A stretch of DNA of 64,000 nt from Blattamonas nauphoetae (taxonomy: Eukaryota > Preaxostyla > Oxymonadida): assembly GCA_033064195.1 (NCBI GenBank), contig JARBJD010000244.1:1-64000 (forward strand), read 5' to 3'. The translations under genes and the position numbers were made by a program. Under the pieces are notes generated by a model. It worked only from the letters and a program-made list of their open reading frames with translations, searched no databases and was not told the origin of the DNA. Below are positions 19,367 through 31,600 of this stretch, piece after piece. Positions within the stretch are counted from its first letter, which is position 1. The number at the start of each line of letters is the position of its first letter.

Positions 19367-22300
19367 TCACCTCACCGCCTTCTTCTCATATCCACCCGCC
19401 CCAAATATCGCAATTGTCACACAGAGTTGTCGGAATTCCCTCATCGCCTTTTGTGGAGTCTTCCCTCCCATAACAATCCTGCCAACCTCCGCGATCTTAT
19501 TCCTGATTTCTCCAAACGCTTCAAGTGAGATATTCCTCTTCCGCGCCCCGATTTCTAATAGCCTCCTCTCAAAGAACGGTTCAGAGGCTTTCCACAATGA
19601 CACTGCCATCTTCTGCAGCTCTCTGTTCTCCTCGTCGGCATGGACCATGATGCTGTGGACGACATTCAACCGTCCAGCAGCCTGCCCAAACAGTCCACCG
19701 TCGCGGCAGACGCAGAAAAAGGCGGATGGCGAGATGGACGAAGAACTTGACTTGATTAACGCGTTTCGGAACATGCGGATGATCATTCGTTCCTCCGTCT
19801 TCGGATCGACGATGCGGATGAGCGAGCGGAACTCGTCGTATGACAGCACAGCGTCTGTAGTCAGTGCGGACGTGAGTTTCATGATGTTCAGTGTCTCCTC
19901 GTCTGTACCCTCTGTGGACCCCCACAGGCTGAGTGTGGTCACTGCTGAATAGTTCGACTGGTTGCTGCCCTTCTTCTTCCTTCGGCGAGGTTGAGACATC
20001 TTGTCTTTGTATGCTGTGAAGACGAGGATGTTGGACATTTTATTGGCAACGGAGTTGAAGATGGACATGTACTCGAGCATCGCATACTCAATCATCTCGT
20101 CAACGTTCAACACACTGGCGGAGAGGGGAGAGAGATCACAAATGAGGGAGAGAGAGAATAAAGGTGGGAGATGAGAAGAGAAGTGTGACACACCCGCTCG
20201 CTCCGATCTCCTGAATCACGTTTGTGATGTTCTGGATGGATTCAGACGGCATTCCTTCAAAAGCAGCGCGGACACATTCCAACGCACTGAACGAGAATGA
20301 AACAAGAGAGAACAAACCGCGTGGCGGAGATGGTCCAAATCTCGTCAGCTGTGCTGAGTGTGGGGAGGGCGAGAGCCGTTCCTCGCTCGAGCACAATCGA
20401 CAGGAGGTTCATAGCAAAGTCGACAGCAGATTCAGGCCACGGCTCGTCAAACGAGTAAACGCTCGTGTCGTCCAACAGGAGCATGCGTTGAACGGCGAGT
20501 CTAAGAAGAGAAGAAGTTGAAAGAGGAGAAAAAGGAGAGCAAACTTGTTGCGGTCGGCATTGTCTCGATATTTCTCAACATCGACAGGGTCATACGGAGT
20601 GTGGTGGACTCCCTCCATCTGCTTGTACTCCTCAAAGAGGTCCAGTTTCTTCTTTTTCTTTTTCTCGCCCGCCTGGGTCCGTTCATCCTCTTCACTGTCC
20701 TGTTCCTCACCTCTCATCGCTGCCCCAATCCCCTTCCCACGCGGCCGCCGCAGAATCGCCTGGAGCTCGTCTTCGTTGTCCATTAAGTTCTCAACCGGGT
20801 TCGACCCTTCCGCCTCAGCAACCTCGTTTTCCAACACAACCGGAACGTAGTTCGGGTCATCCTCCAAATGGAACGGTGTGAGCATCCCGCACAGCCGGCC
20901 AAACACTCTCACTCGCGACGAGAACTGGGCGTAGTGCCTCACGCTGCCGATCAGGTCGATTACTCTGATCTCCGCCAGGTTGCGCAGACCCTGCTGGAAG
21001 AGGTAGTAGTCCAGCACTGTCTCTTGGAAGACTGGGCGAGTGCGCCCGAATATGACATCCGCTCGGTCTGACTCCATCTTGTCCCAGTAGAGTTGGTAGA
21101 TCTCCTTCCGGAGCTGCTGCAGCGACGACATGTGCGGGAAGAAGTCTTTGATGGTTTGGATCAGCGGAACGAACCGTTCGGGGAGGAACACGTTGCGAGG
21201 CCGGTTCTGATCGGGAAGGACGAGCTGTCCGGACGGGTTTTCACCGACTGTTGAATCGAGCGGGTCGGATTTGTTGGCGAGTCTCGATTTTGTTTCGTCG
21301 AGAGCGTCACTGTCACTGCTCTCCGCGTTCTCTTCCTCGAACGGAGTGTGGTCATCCGCGTTGTGTTTGTCCTTCTTCTTCCTGTCCTTCCCTCTCTTCC
21401 GCTGATGACTTCGCTTCGGCGTCTGCTCAGTCTGCTTCTGCTGATCGATGAATCCTTGCGTGAAGTCCACAAACCCTCCCCCTCCGATCGCTCTGACCAC
21501 ATCGTTCATTCCTTGGATCTTCACCTGAGGCGTGGTGAATGGCTTGTTCGAATCCATCACAATCACCACACAACTTGCCGACGCTGACTTCGCACCGGAC
21601 AGGTCGAGCAGGACAGCATGGAGAGAAGTGAGGAGCTCCGAGTAGACCGTCAGGATCGAGACAAACGTGCCTGGTTGGATGGCCGAGAGAGCATTCGAGC
21701 GAGAAGATTCGAGATTGGAGACGTCAAGCGGCTTGTCTTGGACGGTTTCCGGTTTCAGTGAAACGTTGTCGATGATCGTATTGGCGAGAGGGAGGGTGTT
21801 GAGGTTGTGTGTGCGGGATTGCATGGTCCCATCCAGATGAGCCTGCGTCATTTCTTCCTTGGTCGAGTTCAATTCCTTCTTCGTTAGAGCTAATTCCTTT
21901 TCAACAAGTTTGATGTTGGTTGAGGGGTTCGATTCAAGAACTGCTTTCTGGATGGGAAGTTGAGTGGCAGACGAAGGATGGAGATTCTCCGTTCGTGCTC
22001 CTGTTCCGATGGTCACACCCAAATCACACTGCACTTCTGCATCTTTCTCTTCAACAACAAGCTGTGGGGTGGCGATGGGGAGTTGGGCGAGGCTAATGTT
22101 CACATTGAACACTCCGTTTGATCCACTCGACGACACATTTTGTCCACTCCTCTCGGTCAACGATGGCTGCGACAACGAACCCTGCTCTGCCTCTGCCGAT
22201 CCTTCGATCTTTTCGTTGTTTTGCGTGGTGTCATCAACGAGTGGCTCAGGCTGTTCCACGTTCACATGTTCTCGTGTTGTTTTTGTGGCCGATTGTGGGA

Positions 22301-24173
22301 GTGCAGCTGGCCTCAGATAATTGGCTGAGAATTCGTCCAAGTCAACAAACTGGCCAGGAAAGAAGTATTTGTGGATTTTCATCATCACCCCATCCACCTC
22401 CTTCTCCTCAATGACCCACTGGCAGTCATGGCGATACGCAACATGCACGTTGGCCCGAGTAACGTCCTTCACGTCTTCCTCGTCAATCGGAACCAGTCCT
22501 GACATCGAGCCGACTGAGTTGGATGGTAAGCGCCGAGTTGAGCTGGACGATGGGAGGGCTCCTTTGATTTTGAGAGTGTCGAACACGAGATCGTCGTCGG
22601 ACAGTTCGCCGTCGATGTTGGCGAGACCAATCGAGTCGACCAGATTCCCAATCCCTTCCAATCCTGTGTCGTTGTCCAGAGCATCGAAACGAGTGGAGGA
22701 GCGGTGTCTGAGCATTCTTTGAGAGGAAGTGTGTTTAGACCTCAGTCGGGATGGGGTTTGGTGTTCGCTATCCGAATCGCTGTTGTTTGGTTCGAGCCTG
22801 CTCTGCACGTCCATCCTCTCAATCGCCTTCATCGAGTTCGCCAGCACACCCTGCAGTTTGGTGATGTCCTCCTCGAGTGCCTGTTTCTGCGTGCGTGCAT
22901 CGTACAGATCCTTTTCCCTTTGGGAGAGTACATTTTGAACATCGCGGAGTTTGTCAGTGAGGCCTCGATTTTGCTCACGGAGCGTGGTCTGTACTTCGTG
23001 TTGTGAGAGTTGCATGTCGAGGCGTTCTTTGTTGTATTGCTTTTGGATTTGGTCCAGAGAATCAGCACATTCTTGTCGAGTTGATGCGACGATTTCATTT
23101 CGGTTTTGAATCACGACCGAACAAATATCTTCGAAAATTAGGTTGTATAACATCCAGAGATATGCAAGAAACTGCCCATGTTCACTGCAACTCACAGTTA
23201 GCTGGCGGATGAGCTCGTTGAACGCACGCCCAATGACACGCTGCAGATTGGCATAGTAATCATTCTTGGAGAGCTTTTCGTTTTTCAATCGGAGAATTTC
23301 ATAATCTAACCATCGTTCAAGGAGAGAGGTATCCTCTCTTGTTGATGGAGTCCTCTGAACTGAAGACGACAGGATTGATTGCCAAAGTAGATCCGAAGCA
23401 GCGTGCATCTCTCGAGTCTCTGCTTCTTCTTCAGCTGTCGGTGGCCTAATGGAGTAGGTATCGAAGATTGGCGATACAGTCGACTCGGCAATCGCGATTT
23501 CCAGAGCTTCACTCCCCAGAAACGTTGGGATGTCGTCCGGATTGGGATTGTCTGGTTGAAAGTGAGGCTCTATCAGTTTATGATTGGGATTGGACTGAAT
23601 TTTGAGTTTTGATGATTCTGCGTCAATGAGTGCGAGACGTCCGGCTTTTGCTTGAGTCTGGGGGTAATTTCTCGTGATTTCAGCCTTTTCAGAACCAGAC
23701 CTCTTGGTAGGAGCAAGAGAGGGATGTGGAAGATCAGAAAGTGTCTGCTTTTTTGTAACTTGATCACGTTGAGAACGAGGATCTTTCTGTTTTTGTGTGA
23801 TGGATTCAAGATTCCTGAAAACAACACTAATGGATACATTAGGCTGTGAACTGGGATCTGTTGTTGTTTGAAGTTGTTTGCGATGTTTTAGAGGAGGTGA
23901 CACATTGGAGTGAGGAGATATGTCGCGTGTCGAATTGTTATCGGGAAGAGGAGGTAATCGAGATGACTGAAGTCTTGAAAGAAGGGAATTTTTGTCTGTA
24001 GACGCTCTATTAAACTCGGGTGGAATGTACGATTTGTTATTAGGGATATGCTGTGATTGTTTGTGAGATGAATGAGATCGTTGTCTCACTGGAGCCAACG
24101 AGGATGAAAAATGATCAGATGGAACAGGAGGCATATAACTTGGAGAAGGGACCCGTTGAGTTGATCCAGACAT
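19367..24173 (-). CDS. Large axonemal dynein light-chain-domain protein (AXDND1-like)
   Basis: About 1,550 residues after three introns of roughly 30-90 nt (near 20515-20548, 20290-20320 and 20115-20200), each with GT..AG ends and frame continuity. The N-terminal ~200 residues are Ser/Pro-rich. A segment around residues 315-335, AFNELIRQLTVSCSEHG, closely matches the ELIRQVTINCAERG core of axonemal dynein light chains (p28) and AXDND1. It is followed by a predicted coiled coil rich in Q/L/E (about 350-460). The middle is acidic and Ser-rich with K-rich patches. The C-terminal ~350 residues look helical and hold an R/K-rich tract (PRRRKKKGSN), without a known domain. Role inferred: axoneme or inner-arm dynein assembly. 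It diverges from DNAL4 with only 80 bp between start codons. Alternative: an unrelated coiled-coil protein with chance similarity to the light-chain motif. Confidence 0.65.
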
Positions 24174-24253
24174 ATATTTAAATAAGAATTGACACTGTCT
24201 AGTGAGAAAAAGTAATGTGATGGGTGGAGTTGGATCGAACCATCAAAACTGAT

Positions 24254-24771
24254 ATGGAAGACGACGAACGACAATTGGAGGCCGAAGGTGAAGCCCAGGA
24301 CTCCACAGAGGAGTATCGCAAGATGATGAACTATTCATTGATTAAAGTTTGCCTACCATTCCGATTTAGAAATGAACCGTTGAAAATTTGAACATCTCAT
24401 CATTCCTTGTTATCTAAGAATATTTCATTGTCATTGATCATTTTCCATTCATTGCTTCTCTCTGCCATTGCTTTGTTTGCTTTTCTTCAGCATTGTGATA
24501 TGAATGAGGAAATGAGGGTGGAGACTTTGGAAGTTGTTGTCACTGCTTTAGAAAAATGTCCTAATCATCACGAGAATGCTGCAAAGCTCATCAAGGATAC
24601 TATGGACAAAAAGTTTGGAGGTGGATGGGATGCAATTGTTGGGGAGGGATATGGCTTTTCGATCTCGTCACACGCCAAACATCTGCTCTTCCTTTACTAC
24701 GGAGGGACACTGGCCGTTCTTCTTTACAAGGGTTTTATTTTTTTTCTATTTTTATCGTCGTAGCTTCATAA
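24254..24771 (+). CDS. DNAL4: Dynein light chain 4, axonemal (LC8 family)
   Basis: Three exons: 24254-24346, 24491-24731 and 24764-24771. Joined, they encode about 113 residues ending YKAS, the usual size. The middle exon carries DMNEEMRVETLEVVVTALEK, AAKLIKDTMDKKFGGGWDAI, GEGYGFSISS and LLFLYYGGTLAVLLYK, which align nearly residue for residue with animal DNAL4, including the LC8 beta-strand motif. The last coding exon is only 8 nt: joining K to GCTTCATAA restores a C-terminus like the K-C-S of animals. Without that splice the frame would run 10 residues into the 32-nt T-rich intron. DNAL4 is a component of ciliary/flagellar outer-arm dynein. Confidence 0.93.
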
Positions 24772-25041
24772 CCAATGGAATTACTGGAGAAATGCACTTT
24801 CATAATTCGTTCGTTTCACCCAAGTTAATTTTCGCTGATTCGTTTGCTCATTTGACGTACCTGGAACATGGTGATCTTGTGATTAGCGTTTGGACACGCT
24901 GACAGCCTTTCTCCACTTGTTTTCACACACAAAAATGGGCACGCAGACAAGGACGTCCTTCTTACCGATTTCTACTTCTTTTGTGAAAGCTGGAACAGAG
25001 CTTAAGAGAACAACGATATGAGAAATCCAAATTTTCTCAAA

Positions 25042-26526
25042 TTAAAAATAAGACATGTTCGGTTGTTGCTGTGCCTGATAAGAGCACAATCCTTGCGCAT
25101 TCTGAATCTGGAAGTGTTGTTGAGCGAGAAACAGATTTCGCTGCTCACTTCGATTGGTCGAAGCCCGTCCAAAGTGGCTGACAATTTGGTGATCAAAGTT
25201 GTCGTTGAGATCAAGTTCTGCTTGAGCCACAAACATATCCTCATCTGAACTTTCGCTTTCAGCGTCCAATTCTCTTCTTCGTTGGGTAGATGCACATCTA
25301 CGCTCCATTTCTCGAACTTCCTTTCGTTCTTTCCGTTTTCCAGCTTTCTTGAGTTTGAAACCATTTCTGATGTTTACCTGTTCATTCATCAGCCTTTCTG
25401 CTTCCTCTCTCCTTCCTCGCTCCAATTCAATCAGTGCTTGTTTCCGTGCTTCGTCAGCGTCAGCATCAATCTTCGCTTTCTGCACAGTTTCAATGGCACG
25501 CGAATTGGCTGTGTTTTCGTTTTCAGACAGCACACGGGCTTGATCTCCAGTGACAATGACATCGATGGTTGCGATGTGTTCTTCAACAGGGGCGTTTGAT
25601 GAAGGTGAGTAGCTTGCGTGGATCGTTCCAATCAGGAAGGAATCATTCGGAGAGTTGGCGTTGATGAGGAGATCAACATAAATGTTTCGTTTTTCTTCAG
25701 AGCCAAAGTCTCCCATTTTGATGTCGATTTTCTTCTTGTTCCCCATCCCAGGGATTGGAATCGGCATAACAGCTCCTGCAATGGTCGTTTCGGTTGTTGT
25801 GTATCCGGGAATCTTCACCTGTGTCACACACGAATTGAACTCCATCCACACTGTCGTGTTGAATGTCACTGTGTTCTGAGCGAGATTGAGCTCAGATGCA
25901 AAAATCCCTGGCAAAATTTCCGCCTTATCGACATAGAAATATTGTCCTCCGCCATGCTCTGCGATTCCTTTCATCATGTGTTCGTTGAAATCACGACCAA
26001 GACCAATCGACGATACTGTGATGCCCTCACTGCGGTAACGAGAGGCAATCGCATTCACACCTTCAATACTGGTGTCTCCCTCATTTGCTTGGCCATCGGA
26101 GAGGAGGAATACACGACGGGTGCCTGTGGAATGGTGACTTCTCAGCATTTCGATCCCAGCACTGAGTCCACCTGAAAGGTATGTGCACGAACCAGGCTGG
26201 AGTGTATTGATGGCTGCGTTGAATGATTCTTTGTTTGTCACGCGTCCAATCTGAGCCAGAGTTGTGACATTTGAGTCGTACGCGATAATTCCGAGGTAGT
26301 CAGTTGAATCCAGTTGTTGAACCAAGCTTCGAGCTGCAATCTTCGCGTATTCCAGCTTTCCTTCTGATGACATCGAACCAGACTTGTCGATGACCAGAAC
26401 AATCGAGACTGACGAACGTTCTGTTGTCCCTGTCTTCTTCGGAGCCTTCAAAACTCCCTGAAGCTGAAATGAGATGCTGGAGCCAGGGGTAAGTGCATAA
26501 GAACTTTTCTTGACTTTGATTTCCAT
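25042..26526 (-). CDS. vWA-domain protein with MIDAS motif
   Basis: About 494 residues counted from the first ATG at 26526 (MEIKVKKSSYALTPGSS). A longer open frame to 26571 has no ATG. The vWA domain spans about residues 40-230, with an intact metal-adhesion site: DKSGSMS, then a Thr in SCTYLSGGL and FLLSDGQANEGD. A beta-rich domain follows (about 240-340), then a charged helix (EARKQALIELERGRREEAER) and a Gln-rich tail. The order vWA then beta domain resembles inter-alpha-trypsin heavy-chain-like and bacterial YfbK-like vWA proteins. No signal peptide or membrane segment is seen, so it is probably cytosolic and involved in metal-dependent protein binding. Partner unknown. Confidence 0.85.
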   Translation of the reverse strand: MEIKVKKSSYALTPGSSISFQLQGVLKAPKKTGTTERSSVSIVLVIDKSGSMSSEGKLEYAKIAARSLVQQLDSTDYLGIIAYDSNVTTLAQIGRVTNKESFNAAINTLQPGSCTYLSGGLSAGIEMLRSHHSTGTRRVFLLSDGQANEGDTSIEGVNAIASRYRSEGITVSSIGLGRDFNEHMMKGIAEHGGGQYFYVDKAEILPGIFASELNLAQNTVTFNTTVWMEFNSCVTQVKIPGYTTTETTIAGAVMPIPIPGMGNKKKIDIKMGDFGSEEKRNIYVDLLINANSPNDSFLIGTIHASYSPSSNAPVEEHIATIDVIVTGDQARVLSENENTANSRAIETVQKAKIDADADEARKQALIELERGRREEAERLMNEQVNIRNGFKLKKAGKRKERKEVREMERRCASTQRRRELDAESESSDEDMFVAQAELDLNDNFDHQIVSHFGRASTNRSEQRNLFLAQQHFQIQNAQGLCSYQAQQQPNMSYF

Positions 26527-26709
26527 TTGAGGATTGATCTGGCGAACAATAAAATTTATACGAAACTTCACTCAAAACATTGTTGAATAATGCACTTAGA
26601 AACCACCATCGTTCTGAAATTCTTCTTTTTTCCGTTTCAGATGGACTCGAATACACTTTGTCATTTCGAGAGATCACCCACAATCAGATCCAATTGCATA
26701 CAAAGTCCC

Positions 26710-27964
26710 ATGAACATCATTGATGATGATGATTGGGGAAGTATCACGAAGAAAAAACGCCATTCCTCAGGTTTGTTTGGATTTAAACATCCCATCCTTT
26801 GATTTTCTCCTTCAATATCACTCATGCCTCTTTTCTCTTTTTTCTGGACTATCTCGATGCATTTTCTTTGTTAGATGCTGATGAAGAAGATTTTTATCTG
26901 GATGGAATCGAAGGTGAGGGACCAGAGGATGTGGAACTTCATCACCTACCTGAGGAAATGATGGTATCAATTCTTCGAAAAGATAACAAAGAGAAATCGA
27001 ACAATATCGGTGCCTGGACTAGCTACGATGGATTAAGTCCAGAGGAAGGAGATGAAACTCCAGAACAGCTCCAACTCACCGGAAGAACACGGGCGTTACT
27101 GAACTTGCCAACTGAGGCAGAAGAACAATCTTTTTCGTTAAACAACCCACATCCCGAACTCAAATCCCAACATTCACATCAAGTTGATCAAGATTCTCCC
27201 AATTCTGTCCCGGAACAACCGAGATATCTCTCGGAGACTGAAATCACATTTTCGGTTTATATTCCTCTCATTCACCCTTTTTCCAGGACACCCATGGGAG
27301 CGGATCAGACACTTCACATTTAGTTGTTCGCGATCGAGAAACAGGTTGGTAGCCTCATTTTCTCCAAATTCCTTCTCCCACAGGGCAGATTGTTGGTGAT
27401 CTTGCATCAATAGCTGAATCAGAAAAAGCCAAACACGATCGTAAAATCAAACAAGATAGAATCCTTAATCAAGGGGAGACTCAACGCAGATTGGCGGTGT
27501 GTCCTCATTCGAGTCATGAACTCTCTCCCACCAGGAACTCGAAAAAGAGGCAGAAATCAAAGCAAGAGAGATGACTTTTAGTCGTGATGAATCAGACGAG
27601 GAGATGAATGAACAGTTAAAATCAAAACTCCATTGGGATGACCCTTTCTACGAGATGATGGTTTGTTGAAAGCTGTTTTTTCCATTCGTCGTAGAAAGCA
27701 AAAGAAGACAAAAGAAGACGAAAAGAAGCTCGGAGAAGGGGCCAAAAAGAGGTTGCTGTCATGAATGATCCATCACAACGAATTGGTCCAATAAACCGCT
27801 TTGGAATCAAACCTGGACACTTGTGGTGTGTTTTCTGACATTTTTATTGTGGCAGGGATGGAAAAGAACGAGGTAATGGCTTTGAAGAGCGATATTTCAG
27901 AAGAATCAACGAAATGCAAGTGGAAAAGAATGAAGCATATCTCTGGAGCGTCCAAAACTACTGA
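26710..27964 (+). CDS. BUD13: BUD13 pre-mRNA splicing factor (RES complex)
   Basis: Six exons separated by introns of about 30-104 nt, all GT..AG and in frame. The N-terminus MNIIDDDDWGSITKKK matches the 'hIvDDD..W' box of BUD13. After an acidic, poorly conserved centre come VVRDRETGQIVG and the diagnostic C-terminus: RIGPINRFGIKPGHLWDGKE, then RGNGFEERYFRRINE and EAYLWSVQNY ending at the stop. BUD13 joins the RES complex on the activated spliceosome and helps excise introns and retain unspliced RNA. The start could lie further 5' (in-frame ATG at 26641, preceded by a good acceptor-like TTCAG). It is divergent from the vWA gene (about 180 bp between starts). Confidence 0.93.
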
Positions 27965-28167
27965 AACTGACTTATTCGGATTGTATTATGTTTGTTTGTT
28001 CGAATTATTGAACATTTCACTCATTTTTGAAAGTGCCTGAAAAAAGGCCAACAAAGAAAAAGGAAGATGGCGAAGTGATGAGAAAGAAGAAAATTATTGT
28101 AAAATAGCTTGGTCTCTGATTTGTACTTGCTCTTTTCTGGAAAGAGAGCCAAAAGGAATCGATGAGA

Positions 28168-28587
28168 TTAAAATGCTACAAACATCAGTTGAATGAACTC
28201 GTCTTTGTTATATGACTGCTTGTCAAACGACACTGGAGTGAATATTCCTATGGCTTCAAGTGCTGGTTGAGAATGTTGGAAATAATCAATCTGAGTTCAT
28301 TGATAAAGCAGACCAGATTTTGCTTGTGGAATGGTGATTGTTTCCATATTTTTAGAGAACATTGAGAACATACTCTCAATGTCGTTATCATTGAAAAGTG
28401 ATGGCGCATTTCCTCCCGATCCACTCTGCCTGAGTCGCTGAATTGATTCCAGTTGTTCAATCAAGAACGCCTTTGGATCTTCGGGCTTGTAGAAAAAAAT
28501 TTGAGCAGCAAGTAGATCAACAAGACTGTAGACGCCTTTCTCTTGAAGATATTCCATTGAATAGTCAACTTGTTGAAGATGCCCCAT
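28168..28587 (-). CDS. EFCAB10-like protein (RIIa/DPY30-like N-terminus plus one degenerate EF-hand)
   Basis: Two exons joined across a ~49-nt intron (GTCTGC...AACCAG) give about 123 residues. The first part, YLQEKGVYSLVDLLAAQIFF then KPEDPKAFLIEQLE, fits the dimerisation/docking fold of RIIa and DPY30 proteins. Next come FNDNDIESMFSMFSKNMETI and, after the splice, SALEAIGIF...YNKDEFIQLMF, which matches the single degenerate EF-hand of EFCAB10. Without the splice the frame stops shortly after QAKSGLLYQ. Such proteins are typically found in cilia (radial-spoke or AKAP-docking roles), which suits the neighbouring dynein genes; the exact role is inference. Confidence 0.65.
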
Positions 28588-28662
28588 ATTTAAAAAAATG
28601 ATGAAGGTGTAACGAAAATTGAAAAAATACCCAAAAATAAAGAAGAAATGACAAAAACAGAA

Positions 28663-31600
28663 CTAATTATTGGTACTCATCAGTTCATTATACAACAAAT
28701 AGGCTTGATGAATCTTCCAGTCCTTCTTGATTCGTTCGAGCATCTTTGTCTGCTTCTTTGTGTCTGTTTCAGACGGATGGATGGGAGTGAAGCGATACTT
28801 GTAGACCTTCTCCAGATTATCCATGTATTCCTGCCGCGTGAGGGACCAGCACACTTTCCAGTATGGGTAATCTGTGAAGAGCTCCTCGAGCATCCACAGG
28901 ACTGTTGGGAAGCTGTTGAGGGCGATGGCAAGTTTGAAGAAGAAAGAGATGGTGAATTGGGAGAAGAGGGGATCGAAGATGAGTGTGGGGTACATGATCA
29001 CAGGCGGGGAGAGTACAGACGCGGGGAAGAATGGGTCTCGTTTCAGACCATTCTTCTTTATGGGGAAGGCTGTCGGGTTGAGAAGAGAAGCGCGGATGGG
29101 AGTGGGAAGGATGGACGGAGAGCCGACAGGTGGGGAAGGAGTGACAGATGGAGATTGAAGATTTCCCGACGACAGCGGGCTTCCAGCGGGGTCGTCGTCG
29201 TGGTCTCGGATTGAGGGTGGCTTGGGTGCTGTTCGCTTCCGAAGTCGGCGGTCCTTCTTCACAAGTTTGTATCCAAGCCAGTTCAGCCCGAGCTGGTCGT
29301 AGTTCTGATTTGTGACCGTGTCGAAGAGAGACGGGTCGAACTCTTCGGCGACGAGTCTGGACGCGAAGAGGCTGGAGATGGTCAGGTTGGGGGTTGGTTC
29401 GGAGGGAGTGTTGGAATTCCTCTGTTGGCGTTGGAGACTCGCGAGGAAGAAGTTGTTCGTGGCAGTAGAAAACGTCAAATTGGAGCTCTTCTCGAGTGCA
29501 CTCTTTTCTTTCACGTCTTCCTCCACAACACTCTCCTCCGCCACATCAACTGACTCCTCCAGCGGTTCGGGGCTCCCTCCTTTCACTCCTGCTGAGGTCT
29601 CGGCGGATGAGGCCTGCGCGGACTCCGACTCTGCTGGTGGTGGAGAAGCTTCTTCGTCTTTCATGAAGAAGTACTTCCCGGACGCGAAGGCTTTGGCGCA
29701 GGCTGTTTGGTTCTTCTCCATCTGCTTCTTTTGGGAGGGCGTGAGGCCTCCTCTCCTTCCGAAGAAGGGATCCTGGTCAGCGCTCCTTGACGGTGATCGT
29801 TGTGAATCAAAGCGATCTCCGAACATCAGCTCCCCATTCTTTCGGAACGACATGTCCGACAGACGAGTGGAGACTGGACGGGCGATCGGAGCAGGCACAG
29901 CTGAACTCTCGTGCAGCTTGATCGGGAACGAGTTGGCTCCTGTGGCCTTCTGCGTGTCTCGAACGTTGTACGATCCAGACAGCGATGAAAGGACAGTCGA
30001 CACCGGCCGTGTTCTGAACGACGACTTCTGCGGAGAGATTGTCTGACTGAGGCTGATTGGCTTGGCTGGCTCATCGATAACCTGCTCGTACACTTCGTAT
30101 TCGTATTCAACATCACTCGACGCCGACCCGTTTATGTCGTCGAAATACTCAATCACTTCGTCGAATCCATCATCGGCAGTTTCGGTCTCCACGTCGGGGG
30201 CGGATTTCAGAGAAATGACGGCTTTCGAGTCAACACTTCCGATGTCGTCCACCAAGTTCTCCTCGTCGGGGTGGGCATCTTCATTGGAGTCTGGACTGTT
30301 GGCTCTCTTGTTTGTGCGGGCACGACGCTTTCGTTCGGTTTGGATGAGCAGTTTCCGTTGGAAGTCTTCCCAACTTTGCCGTTCGAGATGTTCTTTGTAT
30401 TCACCTGTCTCAATTTTGCGGACAACACTTTCCAGTTTCGTGAGGAGAGTGTTCCAGTTGAAGAGAGATTCCTGCTGCTTCCGAAGGAACTTCTTTGCCT
30501 TCCGCTCTTCGACGCCTTTCGCTTTGTACAACAGGAGCATCGACTCCAGATCACCCTTCGCGAGCCAGCACGCCATGACCAGTCCAAACAGGTTGAGCTT
30601 CTTTGCGAGATGGAGAGTGGTGGGGAGGAGCTGGGCAGCGTACACTGAATGGTCGGGCTGTGATGTGGACAGAAACAGGAGTTGGTGGACAAGTTCGGGA
30701 TGAGGCGGGATGATGTTTGCTTTGACGAGGTATTGGATTTCCTGATAGCGGTTGAACTTGGCAAGAATGGCGATGTAGAAAAGAGACAAAAGGAAGAGCG
30801 GCGAGTTGGTCTGACTCTGCAGCAGAGACGAGTGGTGGAAGGAGATGAAGAAGCTGCGGAGGAACGCGAGTGTCGACTGGAAGAGAAGGATCGTGTGTGG
30901 CCTCTGCGTGAAGTCAGCTGGGCTTTCCTCGCTTGATGCGATTGTCTTTTGGTGTTCCATCTCTTCGGCCCAAACTTCGGCGAGGAGGACGAACAGCTCT
31001 TGTGGGTTCAGTGTGCTTTCGGCTTCTTCGTTTAAGCGGGCGGATTTCCAGTTTGGAGGACTAACTAAGGGCCGAGCATGTTTATTCTTGCGTTCTGGTG
31101 TGTAGGTTGCGAACATCGGCTGAGACGATTCGTTTCTCTGCTTGGAGATTCGGTTATGAGATGGTGAGAAATTTGTGTAATTTGGAGAGGAGCCTGGAGT
31201 TCCAATATCGGAAAACATGGTAAAATCTAGTTGAGAATCGGAGGATCCTGTTGGTGGATTTTGTGGCTGTAATCGATTCCGTGCCGACGTTTTAACGGCT
31301 TTTCCGAGAGTGTCAATGTGCTTGAAGTGGGTCTCTTCCTCCTTCTCTTCTTGTGTGATTTTCATGAGTAGATCAAAAATGAAGGCACGTGGGAATGGAA
31401 TGGCAGTTGATGTGGTTTGAGAGGAGAGAAGACAATCGAATAATTCAGATGATGGTTTTGAATGGTGTTTTGGCTGAGAATATGAGTGAAATGAAGTCAT
31501 TGCTTGAGGATGAGGATGCTCTGCGGACAGAGGATCATTGGGAAAGCCGCCTCGGTTTCCGACTAAGAAAGCTGAGGAATAAGAAGAATAGGTGGAAAAA

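Noticed and set aside
23140-23200. In-frame intron in the axonemal light-chain region
   Set aside because: A GTGAGT donor-like word exists, but the text it would remove contains the family-conserved SCSEHG residues.
29312-30703. Long plus-strand frames opposite the Ser-rich gene
   Set aside because: They are antisense to a longer coding frame, overlap each other and show Ser/Arg-rich shadow composition.
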